NCBI RefSeq assembly: GCF_022662575.1
Contig: NZ_JALBFU010000003.1
Span: 124,879-188,878 of the forward strand
Reading direction: 5' to 3'
Source of the DNA: Luteimonas aquatica
Lineage (GTDB): Bacteria; Pseudomonadota; Gammaproteobacteria; Xanthomonadales; Xanthomonadaceae
Length of the DNA stretch: 64,000 nt
Shown: piece after piece, positions 28,001 through 36,795 of the stretch
Numbering within the stretch: position 1 is the first letter of the stretch
Layout: each line of letters opens with the position of its first letter
The notes under the pieces: model-generated
Database searches by the model: none
Seen by the model: the letters and a program-made list of their open reading frames with translations, nothing else
What the model was told of the DNA's origin: nothing
Translations under genes and position numbers: made by a program

Positions 28001-29244
28001 TTCCGGACAAGCCGGAAACCCAGCTGCTGCGCTCGATCCTCACCGACGAGAACCTGATCAAGACCCTGGTCAGCGACAAGTCGCTGCACGGCTCGCTCAA
28101 GCAGATGCTCGACGGCGACATCGCCGGCGGCCTGAAGGGCGTGGGCGACAACGAGCAGGTGATGGGCGCCCTGGCCGACGTGCTGTCCAAGGACAAGGCG
28201 CTGATGGCGCGGCTCGAGCCGCTGGGCATCAAGACCGTCGACGACCTCAAGCAGCTCGGCCCGTCGGTCGCCAACATCATCGAGATGGCCGACGCCATCA
28301 AGAGCGGAAACGTCGGCGACACGATCAAGGCCTTCGCCACCTTCGCCAAGGAACTGCCCGACGGCATCAAGCAGCAGCTGATCGACACCGTCGTCGACAA
28401 GTTCAAGCTCAAGCCGGAGATGAAGCAGCTGCTCTCGGGCGTGCTCGAGGCGGCGACCACGCCGGAAGTGGCGCAGGCGATCGGCGATGCGGTCAAGGCC
28501 TTCGCCAGCGGCAATCCGGGCGAGTTCATCAAGGCGCTCGGCAACGCCGGCAAGATCATCGCCGAGAAGACGCCGGACCTGGCGGTCACCTTCCTCAACG
28601 CGCTCAGCAAGCTGCCCGGCCCGGTCGGCGAGTTCTTCTCCGATCCCAAGCTCAACGAGGGCATCGTCAAGTCCGGTGCGCTGTCGAGCTTCTTCGACGC
28701 GGTGACCAAGGTCGCCGACGGCGACATCGGCGGCGCCATCGGCTCGCTCGGCGACGCCATCGGCAAGCTGATCAGCTACGGCGATCCGGCGCAGATCGGT
28801 CCCTTCAGCGTCGGCATCGGCCCGCTGAGCAAGGACTTCGGCCCCTACGACCTGCCCTTCGGCAAGGACTCGATCGACCTGATCGGCCGCCTGGTCACGC
28901 AGTTCGTCGAGGCGATGCCGGACAAGGTCAAGAACTTCCTCAAGGAGAAGGCGGGCGAAGCCGTCGCCAGCACCGGCCTGAAGTCGATCCCGGTGGTCGG
29001 TCCGGTGATCGGCGTGGTCGACGCCGGCAGCGACCTGATCAGCAGCATCTCCAACGGCGAGAGCGGCCTGACCATCGCCTTGAACGCCGCGGACCTGGCC
29101 ATCAACGCCGCCAGCTTCTTCCCGCCGGCGCAGGCGGTGCTGACGCCGCTGAAGACCCTGCTCGGCGTGGCCAAGGGCGTCAACGCCACCGTCGAGTTCG
29201 TCAACGGCATGCAGGACTTCGGTCAGCAATTCACCGGAATGTGA
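25072..29244 (+). CDS. giant poly-proline, tandem helical repeat protein of unknown function
   Basis: Not recognised. The 1390-residue product starts MIPREDVYV, then 18 consecutive prolines (residues 10-27), then a charged helical segment (ELAKKPPEEKKQIVDGMTD). No signal peptide is visible. From about residue 195 to 1200 it consists of helical repeats of roughly 127 residues marked by LPEPAKSILGD, VSEQLAKASPE.LKAL, LRDAVIDAALKD.DSDFSK, KLGLTADDLKQAGD and a closing AP....GI..IA. Two adjacent copies are nearly identical at DNA level (26041 and 26422, 381 bases apart); later copies diverge and some are shortened. The C-terminal ~130 residues are hydrophobic and glycine-rich (SIPVVGPVIGVVDAGSDLIS, AADLAINAASFFPPAQAVL). 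ATG 25072 has a GGGAGA ribosome site; an in-frame 25000 start lacks one. Confidence 0.85.
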   Translation: MIPREDVYVPPPPPPPPPPPPPPPPPPELAKKPPEEKKQIVDGMTDQQVKDYKTEVDKLPKSEQQDVANSLAKDLDAKQLAKLRPAFSEADSGKNAVDQAVDNFGNAQVKADYPKEVIANDPAIKGTLTKLGFDQQEIDNASAKTLTALTKAAEYVDQKEYGKAFGELKQLASDGQQALAEKAFAGVAKQIENLPEPVRDILSDGAAVKELINAAPGVVDKLLQGDIPGAIGAVGDNKPLRDAVIDAALKNPDSDFSKAVKNLGLDAAKLKEAGDAAPSLVQAAQHAAKGEWPEAGAALASAAEKAPELAAEGIKRIAEKLPEPAKSILGDDKVSEQLAKASPDVLKALVEGKPVEALKGLGGNKELRDAVIDAALKDKDSDFSKQVDKLGLSADDLKKIGDGVPDAMKAIEHAAKGEWKEAALSLIDATSHAPEVAAKGIEKIASHLPEPAKSIIGDAKVSEQLAKASPEALKALVNGDPSGALQHLAQDKELRDAVIDAALKDKNSDFSKKVDKLGLTADDLKQAGDGLPDVMKAVDLAAKAQTPEDWKNVGLALADAAGKAPDVVAKGIEALAGKLPEGLAKTVLTDPAVAKELAKASPEAIKAMLNGDAAAALSAVGGNKPLRDAVIDAAVTDPKVKPLLEKYGLTANDLKQAGDAAGPLFNAVKYAAEGKVSEALAEFQKVGDAAPDLLPKVAKAIYEKLPEGTQQKLKELGYGMENIGEVAKALPSLVKAGEAMVKGDWKTAISEILNAGEAAPTVGKEALQKLGQQIPEGKFDLVKKLLADDKVASGLASDTALHDAIDKLLDGKTLEGASELLHNDGIRDAVLEVVGKDPAVAGALEKVGLTAEDLKQAGAAAPHLLDAGVALSQGKWPEALDALGKVQDAAPDLLGKVAGKIYDALPQPIKDKFGELNITREDLLEAGAALPHFVDAVKALGNPDGPDWQGALQAIGQAVDAAPGLVTKAINALGAKIPDKPETQLLRSILTDENLIKTLVSDKSLHGSLKQMLDGDIAGGLKGVGDNEQVMGALADVLSKDKALMARLEPLGIKTVDDLKQLGPSVANIIEMADAIKSGNVGDTIKAFATFAKELPDGIKQQLIDTVVDKFKLKPEMKQLLSGVLEAATTPEVAQAIGDAVKAFASGNPGEFIKALGNAGKIIAEKTPDLAVTFLNALSKLPGPVGEFFSDPKLNEGIVKSGALSSFFDAVTKVADGDIGGAIGSLGDAIGKLISYGDPAQIGPFSVGIGPLSKDFGPYDLPFGKDSIDLIGRLVTQFVEAMPDKVKNFLKEKAGEAVASTGLKSIPVVGPVIGVVDAGSDLISSISNGESGLTIALNAADLAINAASFFPPAQAVLTPLKTLLGVAKGVNATVEFVNGMQDFGQQFTGM

Positions 29245-29262
29245 CCCTGCCCGCCCTGTCCT

Positions 29263-29286
29263 CCCTCTCCCGCCCGCGGGAGAGGG
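29263..29286. terminator. stem-loop after the giant repeat gene
   Basis: CCCTCTCCCGC and GCGGGAGAGGG form a perfect 11-base stem with a two-base loop, 19 bases after the stop. No T-run follows. A smaller dyad GCATGC-ACG-GCATGC (29292-29306) is next to it. It probably ends the giant gene's transcript. Confidence 0.55.
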
Positions 29287-29408
29287 TGTTCGCATGCACG
29301 GCATGCATCGACGCGCCGCTCGCCATGCCGCCCCCGGGCGCCATGGCGATCAATGCGTCTGGAGCGTTTGCCCGGACCACCCTGCCCGGGCCGATCCGCC
29401 GGGATCGA

Positions 29409-29924
29409 TCAGGCCAGGCCCAGGCCGCGCAGGAACGCCAGCGTGTCGGCGACGCGCTCGCCCAGCGGCGCTCCCGCCTCGAGTTCGAGCAGGCGTCCGG
29501 GCGCGAGGTATTGTCGGGTGCGTTCGTGGATGAAGCGCTTGGCTTCGGTGCGGAACATGTGGCCGTCGGCCTCGGACACGCGCGGCGCGGTGGCGCGCTT
29601 CTCCACTTCCGACCAGTCCACCACGCAGGCGTCGACGTGGTCGGCGTAGCTGAGCCAGGCCGTGCCGTACAGGCCCAGGCGCGGCTTGTCGCCGTGCAGC
29701 CGCTGCAGCGTCAGGCGGTAGTAGCCGGCGAGTTCGTCCACCGGACCGAGGACGTGGCCGGCGTTGCGCAGCAGGGCATCGAGCGTGTCCTTGTCCCGCG
29801 CCATCGCCTTGGAGATTTCCTCGTTGCTCACCGGGTGGTATCCGGCCTGGGCGAAGACGTCGTCGGCCCAGGCATCCGCGTCCAGCGGCGGGTTGTCGAG
29901 GATGATCACGATCTGATCGCTCAT
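29409..29924 (-). CDS. hypothetical cytosolic protein opposing the giant repeat gene
   Basis: Not recognised. A 171-residue acidic protein without a signal peptide or membrane segment. It begins MSDQIVIILDNPPLDADAW, has a middle part with AGYYRLTLQRLHGDKPRLGLYGTAWLSYADHVDACVVDW, and ends in a helix (RLLELEAGAPLGERVADTLAFLRGLGLA). A GGGGG ribosome site and a TATACT -10 hexamer (29951-29956) precede it. It converges on the giant repeat gene and is divergent from the lipoprotein pair. No functional link is demonstrated. Confidence 0.65.
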   Translation of the reverse strand: MSDQIVIILDNPPLDADAWADDVFAQAGYHPVSNEEISKAMARDKDTLDALLRNAGHVLGPVDELAGYYRLTLQRLHGDKPRLGLYGTAWLSYADHVDACVVDWSEVEKRATAPRVSEADGHMFRTEAKRFIHERTRQYLAPGRLLELEAGAPLGERVADTLAFLRGLGLA

Positions 29925-29950
29925 AACGCCCCCATTACTTTTGGATTCTC

Positions 29951-29956
29951 AGTATA
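29951..29956 (-). promoter_or_regulatory. candidate -10 of the 171-residue protein gene
   Basis: Read on the minus strand, the hexamer is TATACT, 26 bases before the start codon, in one of the most AT-rich spots of the window (29935-29980). The divergent lipoprotein gene starts 71 bases away, so the region likely serves both directions. Confidence 0.45.
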
Positions 29957-29994
29957 GCCTTCAATAACGCAGCCATCTGACCCCGGAGAACAGG

Positions 29995-30561
29995 ATGAAA
30001 CTCCAATCGCTGACCCTGCTTGCCGCCGCCGTGCTCGCCTGCACGGCATGCAAGAACGATATCGAGGCCGAAGCCGCCGACGCCTCGCCGATGGCGGCGG
30101 ACGCCGCGATGCCGGCCGACACGGCCGCCGGCGCGCCCGCGGCGGCAGCCGCGCCCGTGCCCCCGCCGCCGGGCGAGGCTGCGGGCACCTGGACCTACGC
30201 GGAAGAAGGCGGCAAGCGCACCGCCAGCATCGCCGGACGCGCCGGCGGCGCGCAGTTGGTTTTCAGCGACGACCCGGTCTGGGGCCGCGGCGCCTACGTC
30301 GAATTCGCCCAGGACGACATCAACTGCCCGACCGGCTGCAAGGCGCAGCTGAGCATCGACGGCGGCGCGGCCAAAACCGTGTCGGCCTCGCGCCCGGAAA
30401 CGCCGCAGCCGCGCCTGGCGCTGCGCGAGCCGCTCGAGCTCTGGCAATCGATCGCGGGCGCCGGGACGCTGTCGATCGAGTATCCGTCCAAGTCCGGCAC
30501 GGGCAAGGTCGAATTCGACGTCGCCGGCGCCGATGCCGGCAAGCTGCCGGGCTGGAAGTGA
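29995..30561 (+). CDS. lipoprotein with CPTGC motif (first of tandem pair)
   Basis: A 188-residue predicted lipoprotein: signal MKLQSLTLLAAAVLACTAC with two possible lipobox cysteines (16 and 19), then an Ala/Pro-rich linker to about residue 62, then a compact domain. That domain contains LVFSDDPVWGRGAYVEFAQDD, CPTGCKAQLSIDGG, SASRPETPQP and LALREPLELW. The next gene encodes a second copy of this domain without an export signal. The family is not recognised; the conserved Cys-Pro-Thr-Gly-Cys pair suggests a disulfide or metal site. A GGAGAA ribosome site lies before the ATG. Confidence 0.8.
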   Translation: MKLQSLTLLAAAVLACTACKNDIEAEAADASPMAADAAMPADTAAGAPAAAAAPVPPPPGEAAGTWTYAEEGGKRTASIAGRAGGAQLVFSDDPVWGRGAYVEFAQDDINCPTGCKAQLSIDGGAAKTVSASRPETPQPRLALREPLELWQSIAGAGTLSIEYPSKSGTGKVEFDVAGADAGKLPGWK

Positions 30562-30563
30562 CC

Positions 30564-31019
30564 ATGGGCGCCTGGAGCTACGAGAGCACGCCGGTGGACG
30601 GCGGCACGCGCGTCAGCGCCGCGGTCACCAGCATGCTGCGCGTCTACCTGGACGAGAGCGGCGCGAAATTCGTGCGCCTGGTGTTCCGCGACGATCCGGT
30701 CTGGGGCTACGACGCGCATCTGGCGCTGGAAAGCGGCGATTTCGACTGCCCGACCGGCTGCAGCGTCGAGATCGCCGTCGACGGCGGGCCGCAGCGCACC
30801 GTGCTGGCCTCGCGTCCGGAAGCCTCGGCGCCGGTGCTCTCGCTGCGCGAGCCGCGCCAGCTCTGGTACGCCTTGCGCGACGCGCAATTGCTGACGGTGG
30901 ATTTCCCGGCGCGCGGCAAGGGCACGCAGCGCGCCACCTTCGACGTCAGCGGCCTGGACCGCTCGCGCCTGGACTGGGACCAGCAGCCCTATGCGAAGGA
31001 TTTCGGCGTGACGGCGTGA
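30564..31019 (+). CDS. CPTGC-motif protein lacking a signal peptide (second of tandem pair)
   Basis: A 151-residue paralogue of the preceding lipoprotein domain. It shares LVFRDDPVWGYDAHLALESGD, CPTGCSVEIAVDGG, LASRPEASAPVLSLREPRQLW and the aromatic C-terminus, but begins MGAWSYESTPVDGGTRV with no signal sequence or lipobox. The ATG lies two bases after the first gene's stop, so coupling is likely. The frame stays open upstream into the first gene (to 30048), but only the part after the ATG shows conservation. If cytosolic, the cysteines would probably be reduced. A secretion partner or fusion history is possible. Confidence 0.72.
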   Translation: MGAWSYESTPVDGGTRVSAAVTSMLRVYLDESGAKFVRLVFRDDPVWGYDAHLALESGDFDCPTGCSVEIAVDGGPQRTVLASRPEASAPVLSLREPRQLWYALRDAQLLTVDFPARGKGTQRATFDVSGLDRSRLDWDQQPYAKDFGVTA

Positions 31020-31041
31020 TGCCGCCGCGCCGCCCGCCCGC

Positions 31042-31368
31042 TCAATCCTTGGGCTTTTTCCCGTCGCCGACCTCGGTGCGGCAGGAGACGCGGAAGGGCT
31101 GCTTCTCGCCCTTGCCGATCCAGTAGAAGCTGCGGCAGGTGCGCGCGCCCTGCTGCATGGTGCGCACGCCCACGGCGTAGGCCGACTGCAGCATTTCCTC
31201 GGTGCTCACGGCGCCGTCGCCGTTCCAGTCCATCTCCTCCACGCGCGTCCCCGCGCTGAAGGCCAGGCCGGCGTACCAGGCCCAGGCGGCGTAGGCGAGC
31301 AGCACTCCGCACGCGGCGAACCAGAACTTGCGGCGCCTGCCCAGTCTCGAGCGTGGATCGATCGGCAT
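31042..31368 (-). CDS. membrane-anchored EF-hand protein
   Basis: A 108-residue protein with a basic N-terminus (MPIDPRSRLGRRRK), one membrane helix (about residues 15-38, FWFAACGVLLAYAAWAWYAGLAF) and an EF-hand-type loop DWNGDGAVSTEE. Asp, Asn and Asp occupy positions 1, 3 and 5, with Glu at 12, so Ca2+ binding is expected outside the membrane. The C-terminus has two cysteines (ARTCRSFYW, RVSCRTE). GAGGA precedes the ATG. It lies 44 bases downstream of murA on the same strand. Its role is unknown. Confidence 0.75.
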   Translation of the reverse strand: MPIDPRSRLGRRRKFWFAACGVLLAYAAWAWYAGLAFSAGTRVEEMDWNGDGAVSTEEMLQSAYAVGVRTMQQGARTCRSFYWIGKGEKQPFRVSCRTEVGDGKKPKD

Positions 31369-31412
31369 GGGATGTCCTCGGTCTGCGTGGCGAAAGGTCG
31401 GATCGGCCCGAA

Positions 31413-33048
<1,636 letters not shown>

Positions 33049-33179
33049 ACTCGGAAAATCCAGTGCTGGCGGCCGTTTGCCGAGGCCGGCCGGGGGTTCT
33101 CGGGGTTTTCAGGCCCGGGGTTGTTGAATCGGGACCCTACCGCGGATCCGGCAACCTCGGGTTTGCGGGAGCGAATCCC

Positions 33180-33186
33180 TTAAAAT
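33180..33186 (+). promoter_or_regulatory. kdsD: candidate -10 promoter element of kdsD
   Basis: TTAAAAT in GC-rich DNA, 36 bases before the kdsD start codon. The flanking string TTAAAATGG is identical to the one upstream of purM. It probably drives the long kdsD-to-ptsI gene run. No -35 match at standard spacing was found. Confidence 0.45.
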
Positions 33187-33222
33187 GGGGGATTAGCCTA
33201 ACGGAAAGGGCCGCACTCCGGT

Positions 33223-34221
33223 ATGCCCGCCAACGGAACACAGCCCATCGAGGATGCCGCGCTTGCCGCCAGCGGCCGCCGCGTCTTCGAGATCGAGCAG
33301 CAAGGCCTCGCCGCCGTCGGCGCACGCATCGACGGCGCGTTCTCGGCCGCCTGCCGCCGGATGCTGGCCTGCAGCGGGCGCGTGGTCTGCCTGGGCATGG
33401 GCAAGTCGGGCCATGTCGCGCGCAAGATCGCCGCCACGCTGGCCTCCACCGGCACGCCGGCCTTCTACGTGCATCCGGGCGAGGCCGGCCATGGCGATCT
33501 GGGCATGATCACCGACGCCGACGTGGTGCTGGCGCTGTCCTATTCCGGCGAGTCCGACGAGATCCTGACGCTGCTGCCCGTGCTCAAGCGCCAGGGCAAC
33601 GTGCTGATCGCGATGACCGGCCGCCCCGCCTCGTCGCTGGCGCGCGAGGCCGACGTGCATCTGGACGTCAGCGTCCCCGCGGAGGCTTGCCCGCTCGATC
33701 TGGCGCCCACCGCCAGCACCACCGCCTCGATGGCGCTGGGCGACGCGCTGGCCGTGGCGCTGCTCGACGCGCGCGCCTTCACCGCCGACGATTTCGCGCG
33801 CTCGCATCCGGCCGGCGCGCTCGGGCGGCGCCTGCTGCTGCACATCCGCGACGTGATGCACACCGGCGACGAGGTTCCGCGCGTGCGCGGCGAAGCCACC
33901 CTGGCCGAAGCGCTGATGGAGATGAGCCGCAAGCGCCTGGGCATGACCGCGGTGGTCGACGGCGAGGACCGCCTGCTCGGCCTGTACACCGACGGCGACC
34001 TGCGCCGCACGCTGGCCGATCCCGGCATCGACGTGCGCGGCGCGCGCATCGCCGACGTGATGACGCGCGCGCCAGTCACCATCGGCGCCGACGCGCTGGC
34101 CAGCGAGGCCGCGCGGCTGATGGAAACCCGTAAGATCACCATGCTGCTCGTCCTCGACGACGCCCGGCGCGTGGTCGGCGCCCTCAACATTCACGACCTG
34201 TTGCGGGCGCGCGTGGTGTAA
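33223..34221 (+). CDS. kdsD: arabinose-5-phosphate isomerase
   Basis: A 332-residue enzyme converting ribulose 5-phosphate to arabinose 5-phosphate, the precursor of Kdo for LPS. The N-terminal SIS domain has LGMGKSGHVARKIAATLASTGTPA and a conserved HPGEAGHGDLGMI; the C-terminal half has two CBS domains (DVMHTGDEVPRV and VMTRAPVTIG regions). The protein is cytoplasmic. It heads kdsD-kdsC-lptC-lptA-lptB, which links Kdo synthesis to LPS transport. Confidence 0.95.
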   Translation: MPANGTQPIEDAALAASGRRVFEIEQQGLAAVGARIDGAFSAACRRMLACSGRVVCLGMGKSGHVARKIAATLASTGTPAFYVHPGEAGHGDLGMITDADVVLALSYSGESDEILTLLPVLKRQGNVLIAMTGRPASSLAREADVHLDVSVPAEACPLDLAPTASTTASMALGDALAVALLDARAFTADDFARSHPAGALGRRLLLHIRDVMHTGDEVPRVRGEATLAEALMEMSRKRLGMTAVVDGEDRLLGLYTDGDLRRTLADPGIDVRGARIADVMTRAPVTIGADALASEAARLMETRKITMLLVLDDARRVVGALNIHDLLRARVV

Positions 34222-34279
34222 GAGCCGCTGCGACCGCCCACCGACCGCCCTCACCGACGACTCCGCCATCGACCCCTTC

Positions 34280-34810
34280 GTGCCCAGCCATCCGCCCTAC
34301 TCCGACGACCTGCTCGCGCGCGCCGCGAGGATTCGCCTGGCCTGTTTCGACGTCGACGGCACCCTGACCGACGGGCGCCTCTACTACGACGGCGAGGGCC
34401 GCGAACTGAAGGCCTTCCACGTGCAGGACGGCCAGGGGCTGGTGCTGCTGCGCAAGGCCGGCGTCGCCGTGGCCTTCGTCACCGCGCGGCGCGGCGCGGC
34501 TGCGGAACGGCGCGCCGCCGAACTCGGCGCCGAGGCCCATGTCGGCGTGCAGGACAAACAGGCCTGCGTGGAGGAGATCCGCGCCCGCCTCGGCCTGTCC
34601 TCCGATCAGGTCTGCTTCATGGGCGACGACCTGCCCGACCGCGTTCCCATGCAGGCCGCCGGCCTGGCGGTGGCGCCGGCCAACGCGCACGCCAGCGCGC
34701 TGGCGGTTGCGCACTGGTGCACGGCCGCGCGCGGCGGCGAAGGCGCGGCGCGCGAGCTGTGCGATCTGCTGCTGGCCGCGCGGCGCCGGGACGCCGGGGT
34801 GCCGGCATGA
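34280..34810 (+). CDS. kdsC: 3-deoxy-D-manno-octulosonate 8-phosphate phosphatase
   Basis: A 176-residue HAD-superfamily phosphatase that releases Kdo from Kdo 8-phosphate. It has motif I CFDVDGTLTDG, the segment KAFHVQDGQGLVLL typical of KdsC tetramers, and the late acidic motif FMGDDLPD. It begins with GTG; no earlier ATG is suitable. The stop overlaps the lptC start by ATGA. A 58-base gap follows kdsD. Confidence 0.94.
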   Translation: MPSHPPYSDDLLARAARIRLACFDVDGTLTDGRLYYDGEGRELKAFHVQDGQGLVLLRKAGVAVAFVTARRGAAAERRAAELGAEAHVGVQDKQACVEEIRARLGLSSDQVCFMGDDLPDRVPMQAAGLAVAPANAHASALAVAHWCTAARGGEGAARELCDLLLAARRRDAGVPA

Positions 34811-35367
34811 CCTGGCGCGGCACGCTCACCCTGGTGCTGCTGGTGGCGGCCGTGATCACCGGCTGGTCGGTCTGGCAGCAGCGCGCCGAACCGACCGCGA
34901 CCGTGACCGCGAGCACGCGGCCAAGCTACCTGCTGCACGATTTCGAGGTGGTCGCGCTCGACGGCGAGGGCAAGGAGTCCATGACCCTGCGCGCGCCGAA
35001 ACTGGCGCAGAACGCCGACGACAGGACCATGTCGATCCAGACGCCGCTGTTCCTGCTGCCCGACAAGGACGGCCAGCGCTGGGAAGTGCGCTCGAAAACC
35101 GCCTGGGTGGCCGCCGACAACAGCGAGGTGCGCCTGCGCGGCGACGTCGTGGCCAACAGCCCGCCCGGCGCGCAGAAGCCCTCGACGCTGAAAACCGAGC
35201 AACTGAACGTTTTCCCGGACAAGAACGAGGCCACCTCCCAGGTCCTGGTCTCGGTCACCGCCCCGGGCTCTACAATGCAGGGCGTGGGGATGTGGGCCGA
35301 CCTGGCCGACAAGCGCATCCGCCTCCTTTCCAAGGTACAGATGACCGATGACCCGAAGCGCCGCTAG
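34807..35367 (+). CDS. lptC: LPS export protein LptC
   Basis: A 186-residue bitopic inner-membrane protein with an N-terminal helix (LTLVLLVAAVITGWSVW, about residues 6-22) and a periplasmic beta-jellyroll (SYLLHDFEVVALDGEGKESMTLRAP). It receives LPS from LptBFG and passes it to LptA. It overlaps kdsC by four bases and lptA by twenty. A TACAAT hexamer inside its 3' part (35271-35276) may be an internal promoter for lptAB. Confidence 0.9.
   Translation: MTWRGTLTLVLLVAAVITGWSVWQQRAEPTATVTASTRPSYLLHDFEVVALDGEGKESMTLRAPKLAQNADDRTMSIQTPLFLLPDKDGQRWEVRSKTAWVAADNSEVRLRGDVVANSPPGAQKPSTLKTEQLNVFPDKNEATSQVLVSVTAPGSTMQGVGMWADLADKRIRLLSKVQMTDDPKRR
35271..35276 (+). promoter_or_regulatory. possible internal promoter for lptA-lptB
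   Basis: TACAAT, one mismatch from the TATAAT consensus, lies inside lptC 72 bases before the lptA start. It is unusual in such GC-rich coding DNA. No confident -35 element is visible. Whether it is used is inferred only. Confidence 0.25.
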
Positions 35368-35907
35368 TCTCCTTCCCGCGATCGTGGTTGCCCTGCTGCT
35401 GGCCGGTCCGGCCTGGGCGAAAAGCTCCGATCGCGAGCAGAAAATGAACGTGACCGCGAGCAGCAGCGACTGCTCGACCGGCGACGGCCCCTGCATCCTG
35501 AGCGGCAACGTTCACATCGTGCAGGGCACGCTGGACATCCAGTCGGCCAAGGCCGACCTGCGCCGTGCCGACGGCGACATCAAGAGCGTGAAGCTCAACG
35601 GCTCGCCGGTGAAGCTGAAGCAGCAGAACGATGACGGCAGCTGGATGAACGCTACCGCCGCCCAGGTCGACTACGACCTGCCCAACGACACCGTGGTCTT
35701 CAGCGGCGATGCCCATGTTGACCAGCCGGGCCGGGGCACGATGACCGGTGGCCGCATCGTCTACAACACCAAGACCGGCCAGGTGCAGAGCGGCTCGGCC
35801 GCCGGCGACAACAAGCCGGTCAGCATGACCTTCGAGCCGAAGAAGAAGTCCGCGCCCGCGGCGAGCGGCAAGACCCCCTCTCCCGCGCCGAAGCAGGACG
35901 GCAAGTA

Positions 35908-35908
<1 letters not shown>
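35348..35908 (+). CDS. lptA: LPS periplasmic bridge protein LptA
   Basis: A 186-residue periplasmic protein with a signal peptide ([21 protein letters not shown], cleaved near residue 25) and the OstA/LptA beta-jellyroll: [51 protein letters not shown]. LptA oligomers carry LPS across the periplasm. The C-terminus is Lys/Pro/Ala-rich ([18 protein letters not shown]), which is probably disordered. It overlaps lptC by 20 bases and lptB by one. Confidence 0.92.
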
Positions 35909-36627
<719 letters not shown>

Positions 36628-36674
36628 ACGGGGAGCGCGATCGGCGGATGCCGTCCCGGCAACTGCCGCGCCCT

Positions 36675-36743
36675 CCGAACGCCCGGTCACGGAAGGACCG
36701 GCCGTGGCTCCGAACGCAGGTCGGCTCGCGCCAGGGATGGGCA
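36675..36743 (+). repeat. degenerate palindromic repeat copy upstream of rpoN
   Basis: The order CGAACGCCCGG, a GTCACGGAAGGAC dyad, CCGG and CGCCAGGGATGGGCA follows the same module order as the elements in manC and at 48.7 kb (minus-strand orientation there). The central dyad reads CCGGTC-ACGGAA-GGACCGG here instead of CCGGCCA-TGGA-TGGCCGG. It lies in the lptB-rpoN gap and may include the rpoN leader. Confidence 0.55.
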
Positions 36744-36795
36744 TGCGCGCAACGGCCGGACGGCGGGACCACGGGCAACGCAACGTGGGACCCCG

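Noticed and set aside
24037-29304. A 1755-codon open frame on the minus strand antisense to the giant repeat gene
   Set aside because: It mirrors the plus-strand repeats exactly, has no ribosome site or family similarity, and is explained by strong third-position GC, which removes stop codons from the antisense frame.
36628-36795. A small gene between lptB and rpoN
   Set aside because: The open frames there show no conserved character, and the DNA is better explained as a degenerate repeat plus the rpoN leader.
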